Shown here one piece after another: positions 60,200 through 64,000 of a stretch of DNA of 64,000 nt (position 1 is the first letter of the stretch; each line of letters opens with the position of its first letter). Origin of the DNA: AP-15 sp963774345 (GTDB lineage Bacteria; Pseudomonadota; Alphaproteobacteria; ATCC43930; CGMCC-115725); the NCBI GenBank assembly GCA_963774345.1, contig CAVZFB010000039.1, positions 124,001 through 188,000 on the forward strand. Reading direction: 5' to 3'. The translations under genes were made by a program, and so were the position numbers. The notes under the pieces were generated by a model, which did no database searches, was not told the origin of the DNA, and saw only the letters and a list, made by a program, of their open reading frames with translations.

Positions 60200-61755
60200 G
60201 CGAGTGGAGCCCGGCCCTGAGCGTACGAGCGGCGGAGGATTTGGCACCGCCGAAGACTTTCAGCGGCAATCGCGGATTGCAGATCGAGGAGAAACTAATC
60301 TTCGAGCAGGATTTGCCCGGGCGGTGCGGCGTCGATCTGCCCGAGCCGGCGCCGTTTGTCTCCCGCCTCGGCGAGCTCGAACGCATCGGCCCGATCGGCC
60401 TGCCGGGGCTCAGTGAGCCTCAGGTGGTGCGCCACTTTACCCGGCTGTCGCAAAAGAACTATGCGATCGACAGCGGGCTTTACCCGCTCGGCTCGTGCAC
60501 GATGAAGCACAATCCGCGGCTCAACGAGAAACTGGCTCGGCTGCCCGGTCTCGCCGATATCCATCCGCTGCAGCCGCTCTCGACCGTTCCGGGTGCGCTC
60601 GAACTGATCGACACCCTGGCGCGTTGGCTCAAGATCCTCACCGGATTCCCGGCGATCGCCTTGTCCCCCGGCGCGGGAGCGCATGGCGAGCTGTGCGGCA
60701 TGATGACCATTCGCGCGGCACTCGAAGCCCGCGGCGATGCGCGCCAGCGGGTGCTGGTCCCGGAATTGGCGCACGGCACCAACCCGGCGACCGCGGCGGC
60801 CTGTGGATATCAGGTCGATACGATCCCCGCCAACGCGCGTGGTCGGGTCGACCGAGCGGCGCTCGAAACCAAGCTCGGCTCCGATGTCGCGGCACTGATG
60901 CTGACCAACCCCAGCACCTGCGGGCTATTCGAGGACGAGATCATCGAAATCGCCGCGGCGGTGCATCGCGCCGGCGCCTTTTTCTATTGCGACGGGGCCA
61001 ATTTCAACGCCATCGTCGGGCGGGTGCGCCCCGCCGATCTCGGCATCGACTGCATGCACCTGAATCTGCACAAGACTTTCTCGACGCCGCACGGCGGCGG
61101 CGGGCCGGGCAGCGGCCCAGTGGCCTTGGCCACGAGCCTCGCGCCCTATGCGCCATTGCCGTGGCTGGTGCACGGCGAGCACGGGCTCGAACTGGTCGAG
61201 CACAGGGGCGGCCCGGCCGAGCACGCGATCGGGCGGCTCAAGGGGTTTCACGGCCAAATGGGCATGTTCGTGCGCGCGCTCGCCTACATGATGAGCCACG
61301 GCGCCGACGGGCTGCGCCATGTCGCCGAGGACGCGGTGCTCAACGCCAATTATCTGCGGGTGTTGCTCGAAGATGACCTCAGCCTGTCCTTCCCCGGCCC
61401 GTGCATGCATGAGGTCCTGTTCGACGATCGGTTTTTGAGGGACACCGGCGTCACCACCCTCGACTTCGCCAAGGCGCTGATCGAAGAGGGCTATCATCCG
61501 ATGACGATGTATTTCCCGCTGGTCGTGCATGGGGCCTTGCTGATCGAGCCGACGGAAACCGAGAGCAAAGCCACGCTCGACGAATTCGCCACGGTCGTAA
61601 CGGCGCTGGCCGCTGCCGCGCGATCGGGCGATACGGGCCGGTTCCATGCCGCTCCGGTCCTCACCCCGCGCCGCCGGCTCGACGAAACCGCCGCCGCCCG
61701 CAAGCCGGTCCTGCGCTGGCGCGCCGAACCCCCACACCGCGCGGCGGCAGAATAA
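60196..61755 (+). CDS. gcvPB: Glycine dehydrogenase (decarboxylating) subunit 2
   Basis: A 519-residue PLP subunit: LPEPAPFVSRLGELERIGPIGLPGLSEPQVVRHFTRLSQKNYAIDSGLYPLGSCTMKHNPRLNE, HGTNPATAAACGY, YCDGANFNAIVG, and the PLP-binding HLNLHKTFSTPHGGGGPG with Lys293. It decarboxylates glycine and loads lipoyl-GcvH. Last gene of the operon; no gcvL (lipoamide dehydrogenase) follows, as is usual since that subunit is shared. Confidence 0.97.
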   Translation: MSEWSPALSVRAAEDLAPPKTFSGNRGLQIEEKLIFEQDLPGRCGVDLPEPAPFVSRLGELERIGPIGLPGLSEPQVVRHFTRLSQKNYAIDSGLYPLGSCTMKHNPRLNEKLARLPGLADIHPLQPLSTVPGALELIDTLARWLKILTGFPAIALSPGAGAHGELCGMMTIRAALEARGDARQRVLVPELAHGTNPATAAACGYQVDTIPANARGRVDRAALETKLGSDVAALMLTNPSTCGLFEDEIIEIAAAVHRAGAFFYCDGANFNAIVGRVRPADLGIDCMHLNLHKTFSTPHGGGGPGSGPVALATSLAPYAPLPWLVHGEHGLELVEHRGGPAEHAIGRLKGFHGQMGMFVRALAYMMSHGADGLRHVAEDAVLNANYLRVLLEDDLSLSFPGPCMHEVLFDDRFLRDTGVTTLDFAKALIEEGYHPMTMYFPLVVHGALLIEPTETESKATLDEFATVVTALAAAARSGDTGRFHAAPVLTPRRRLDETAAARKPVLRWRAEPPHRAAAE

Positions 61756-61867
61756 CGCCGGGATTTTATACAGGATCGTTGCGCGGGCTCGTCGTAACGT
61801 GGGCCGGTCTTCGAATTAGTGTGCGGTCGAGTGGGGACACGCTTGATACCGCCCAGGGAGCCGTCCC

Positions 61868-63469
61868 ATGGAGCAATCGCCGCTTCTTGTCAAACCATCG
61901 CGACGGGCGGTGCTGTCAGCGGCGACCGCCGGCATGCTCGCCCCGCTCCCCGCCCTGGCCGCGACCCCGACCCTGGCCTCGCCTTCTCCGGTTATGCCGA
62001 GACAGCAGGTCGAAGCTGCGCTCCCACAGTTGCAACAGCTGGCGGAGGACGCTTTGCAGCGCAGCGGCATTCCCGGGATGGCGATCGCCGTCGTGTATAT
62101 GGATGAGGTCATCTATCTCAAGGGGTTCGGGGTGCGCGAGGAGGGCATGCCCGCAGCGGTCGGTCCCGACACGGTCTTTCAGCTGGCGTCCGTCTCCAAG
62201 CCGATCGCCGCGACGGTCGTGGCAGCACTGGTCGGGGACGGCGTAGTCGCCTGGGACGACCCGATCACCCGTCACGATCCCGGGTTCGAGATGTATGATC
62301 CGTGGGTGACGCGCCAGGTCACCTTGCGCGACATGCTCGCCCATAGGAGCGGGTTGCCCGACCACGCCGGCGACTTGCTGGAAGATATCGGCTTTGACCG
62401 CGCTGAGATCCTGCGACGGCTGCGCTATCAAAAGCCGGACAGCAGCTTTCGCTCGCACTACGCCTACACCAATTTCGGCTTTACAGAAGCCGCGGTGGCG
62501 GCGGCGATGGCGAGCGGGAAGTCGTGGGAAGATTTGTCGGCCGAGCGGCTTTATCGGCCGTTGGGCATGACCCATGCCAGCTCACGCTTTGCCGATTTCG
62601 CCGCTTCGGCAAGCCGGGCGCACGGCCATGTGCGGGAGGACGGCAAATGGGTCGCCAAATACACGCGAGATCCCGATGCGCAATCCCCGGCCGGCGGAGC
62701 CAGTGCTTCGGCGCGCGATATGGCGATGTGGCTGCGCCTACAACTGGGCAACGGCAAGTTCGCCGGCAAGCAGATCGTCGCGGCCGAGGCGCTTGCCGAG
62801 ACCCATCGTCCGCAGATCGTTCGGACCCCGCCGACAAATCCGGCAGTTGACCACGCCGGTTTCTACGGGCTTGGCTGGAATATCGACTATGACCTCGAGG
62901 GCCGCGTTCATTGGGGCCATTCGGGGGCATTCGACCTGGGCGTCGCGAGTTGCGTCAATCTGCTGCCTGCCCAAGGACTTGGCATCGTCGCGCTGACCAA
63001 TGCGCAGCCGATTGGGGTGCCTGAGGCGGTGAACCGCAGCTTTCTCGACCTGGTCCTGACCGGAAAGGTCGAAAAGGACTGGCTCACGCTTTACGGGCAG
63101 CTGATGGCGACGGCGCTCGCGCCTAACTACGGAACCGCCATCGACTACGCGAAGGCGCCGGCGCAACCGTCCCCGGCATTGCCCGCCACTGCCTATATCG
63201 GCCCCTATCGCAACGATCTGTTCGGTCCGATCGAGATTATCGTGGGCGATCAAGGGCTTTGGGTAAAGCTCGGCCCGCAACAGCAGCCTTACCCGATGGA
63301 GCATTTTGACCGCGACGTGTTTACCTATCAGCCGACCGGCGAAAATGCCGCCGGCCGAAGTGCCGTCACCTTCACGATCGCGGCAGATCAAAAAGCAACA
63401 GCGGTGACGGTCGAGAACCTCGACGTCGACGGCCAGGGCACCTTCGCCCGGGAAGCTACAGCCAAGTAA
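61868..63469 (+). CDS. Serine hydrolase (class C beta-lactamase/DD-peptidase family), Tat-exported
   Basis: The 533-residue protein has a Tat-type signal (SRRAVLSAATAGMLAPLPALA), then a penicillin-binding-protein-like domain with the nucleophile motif S108-V-S-K111, Y200-T-N202, and H-x-G in VHWGHSGAFDLG, the three class C/EstB motifs. The extra C-terminal region (about 430-533, IGPYRNDLFGPIEIIVGDQGLWVKLGPQQQPYPMEHF) is a DUF3471-type beta barrel common in D-aminopeptidases and esterases of this family. Substrate unknown. Confidence 0.9.
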   Translation: MEQSPLLVKPSRRAVLSAATAGMLAPLPALAATPTLASPSPVMPRQQVEAALPQLQQLAEDALQRSGIPGMAIAVVYMDEVIYLKGFGVREEGMPAAVGPDTVFQLASVSKPIAATVVAALVGDGVVAWDDPITRHDPGFEMYDPWVTRQVTLRDMLAHRSGLPDHAGDLLEDIGFDRAEILRRLRYQKPDSSFRSHYAYTNFGFTEAAVAAAMASGKSWEDLSAERLYRPLGMTHASSRFADFAASASRAHGHVREDGKWVAKYTRDPDAQSPAGGASASARDMAMWLRLQLGNGKFAGKQIVAAEALAETHRPQIVRTPPTNPAVDHAGFYGLGWNIDYDLEGRVHWGHSGAFDLGVASCVNLLPAQGLGIVALTNAQPIGVPEAVNRSFLDLVLTGKVEKDWLTLYGQLMATALAPNYGTAIDYAKAPAQPSPALPATAYIGPYRNDLFGPIEIIVGDQGLWVKLGPQQQPYPMEHFDRDVFTYQPTGENAAGRSAVTFTIAADQKATAVTVENLDVDGQGTFAREATAK

Positions 63470-63477
63470 ACCGCGGA

Positions 63478-64000
63478 TCAGCTGGGTGCGATCGTTGTGC
63501 CGCCGTCAACGACGATCGTCTGGCCAGTGATGTAATTGCCGGCGCGCGCGGCGAGCATTAGCGCGACCCCGGCGATGTCCTCCGGCTCGGCCAGACGCTT
63601 CAGCAATGTCCCGGCCTCGCGGGCAGCACGGCGCTGCGGGTCTTCGTAAAGGACGCGAGCGAACTGGGTCGTCACGACGCTCGGCGCAATGCAATTGACG
63701 CGCACATTGTCGGGTCCCCATTCAGCGGCGAGATTGCGGCACAATGCGTAGTCGGCAGCTTTGGTAACGCCGTACATGCCGAGCATCGTGCTGGCCCGCA
63801 ACGCCGCCGTCGACACGATGTAGATGATCGAGCCGTCGCGCCGCTTGCGCATCTCGGGTGCTACCATCCGCGACAGCCAGAGGTTGCTCAGCACGTTGTT
63901 GACCATCATCCGCTCGAAGACCTCGTCGGTCAGCTTTTCGAGCGAGCCGTAATGCGGGTTTACCGCGGCGTTGCAGACCAGGACGTCGACGCGGCCCCAG
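63478..64000 (-). CDS. SDR family oxidoreductase, cut by the right edge
   Basis: The C-terminal 174 residues of a classical short-chain dehydrogenase: GRVDVLVCNAAVNPHYGS (NNAG-like motif, here CNAA), SIIYIVSTAALRASTMLGMYGVTKAADYAL with catalytic Ser, Tyr and Lys (Y-x-x-x-K), VRVNCIAPSVVTTQFA, and GNYITGQTIVVDGGTTIAPS at the end. The N-terminal nucleotide-binding Rossmann strand lies beyond 64000. It resembles fabG-like/dehydrogenase-reductase DHRS4-type proteins. Confidence 0.9.
   Translation of the reverse strand, partial: WGRVDVLVCNAAVNPHYGSLEKLTDEVFERMMVNNVLSNLWLSRMVAPEMRKRRDGSIIYIVSTAALRASTMLGMYGVTKAADYALCRNLAAEWGPDNVRVNCIAPSVVTTQFARVLYEDPQRRAAREAGTLLKRLAEPEDIAGVALMLAARAGNYITGQTIVVDGGTTIAPS

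Overview
The window is one GC-rich stretch (roughly two-thirds G+C by eye) that looks alphaproteobacterial, probably a Rhodospirillales-type lineage. The signs are a homologue of the mitochondrial complex I subunit NDUFA12, an adjacent accD-folC pair, an adenosylcobalamin-dependent (class II) ribonucleotide reductase, a glycine decarboxylase P-protein split into two subunits behind a glycine riboswitch, and a MloK1-type potassium channel. The species cannot be named from the sequence alone.

Layout. 1-1527: two heavily frameshifted conserved genes (glutamine-dependent NAD synthase, running off the left edge, and a DedA-family protein). 1845-7243: SPFH membrane protein, AraC-type regulator, a small ribbon-helix-helix protein, a GST, and a leftward NDUFA12-mlaD-small ORF group. 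7349-11262: NrdR-like boxes and nrdJ. 11286-12950: an AT-rich HEPN-like ORF and hpt, flanked by 85-86 bp palindromic repeats. 13065-26403: accessory metabolism (GFA protein, flavin monooxygenase with RidA, phytanoyl-CoA dioxygenase-like, methyltransferase, GNAT, polysaccharide deacetylase, GYD and PAS proteins, split chromate transporter, FAD dehydrogenase, orphan Hcp, aldo-keto reductase, GMC oxidoreductase). 26692-29172: a compositionally different island with a DUF433 gene overlapping a small unknown gene, divergent from a DGQHR/DndB-like gene, with two palindromes between them. 29314-40190: substrate-binding protein, CnoX-like thioredoxin, LON-domain protein, UPF0434 and DUF971 proteins, WbpM-like sugar dehydratase, cyclic-nucleotide-gated channel, and a glnE-bcp-DUF455 chain. 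40240-47790: deacylase and acyl-CoA metabolism genes. 47837-56840: Sel1/TPR-like protein, accD-folC, a second substrate-binding protein, a phosphoribosyltransferase-HAD fusion, and an HlyD/EmrB-type efflux pair. 57060-61755: tandem glycine riboswitch followed by gcvT-gcvH-gcvPA-gcvPB. 61868-64000: a Tat-exported serine hydrolase and a partial SDR.

A recurring feature is that at least ten well-conserved genes carry one or more frame changes although both sides of the break are conserved (nadE, dedA, the methyltransferase, the GYD protein, aldo-keto reductase, GMC oxidoreductase, LON protein, MmgE/PrpD, HlyD, gcvT). One of these sits in an otherwise perfect glycine cleavage operon, so residual sequencing indels explain this better than gene decay. 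Single-break genes are therefore listed as CDS spanning the break, and multiply broken ones as pseudogene. No tRNA, rRNA, CRISPR array or transposase was seen.

The best candidate for something undescribed is the 26692-29172 divergon. The HEPN-like ORF, the phosphoribosyltransferase-HAD fusion and the asymmetric glycine riboswitch are the next most interesting.
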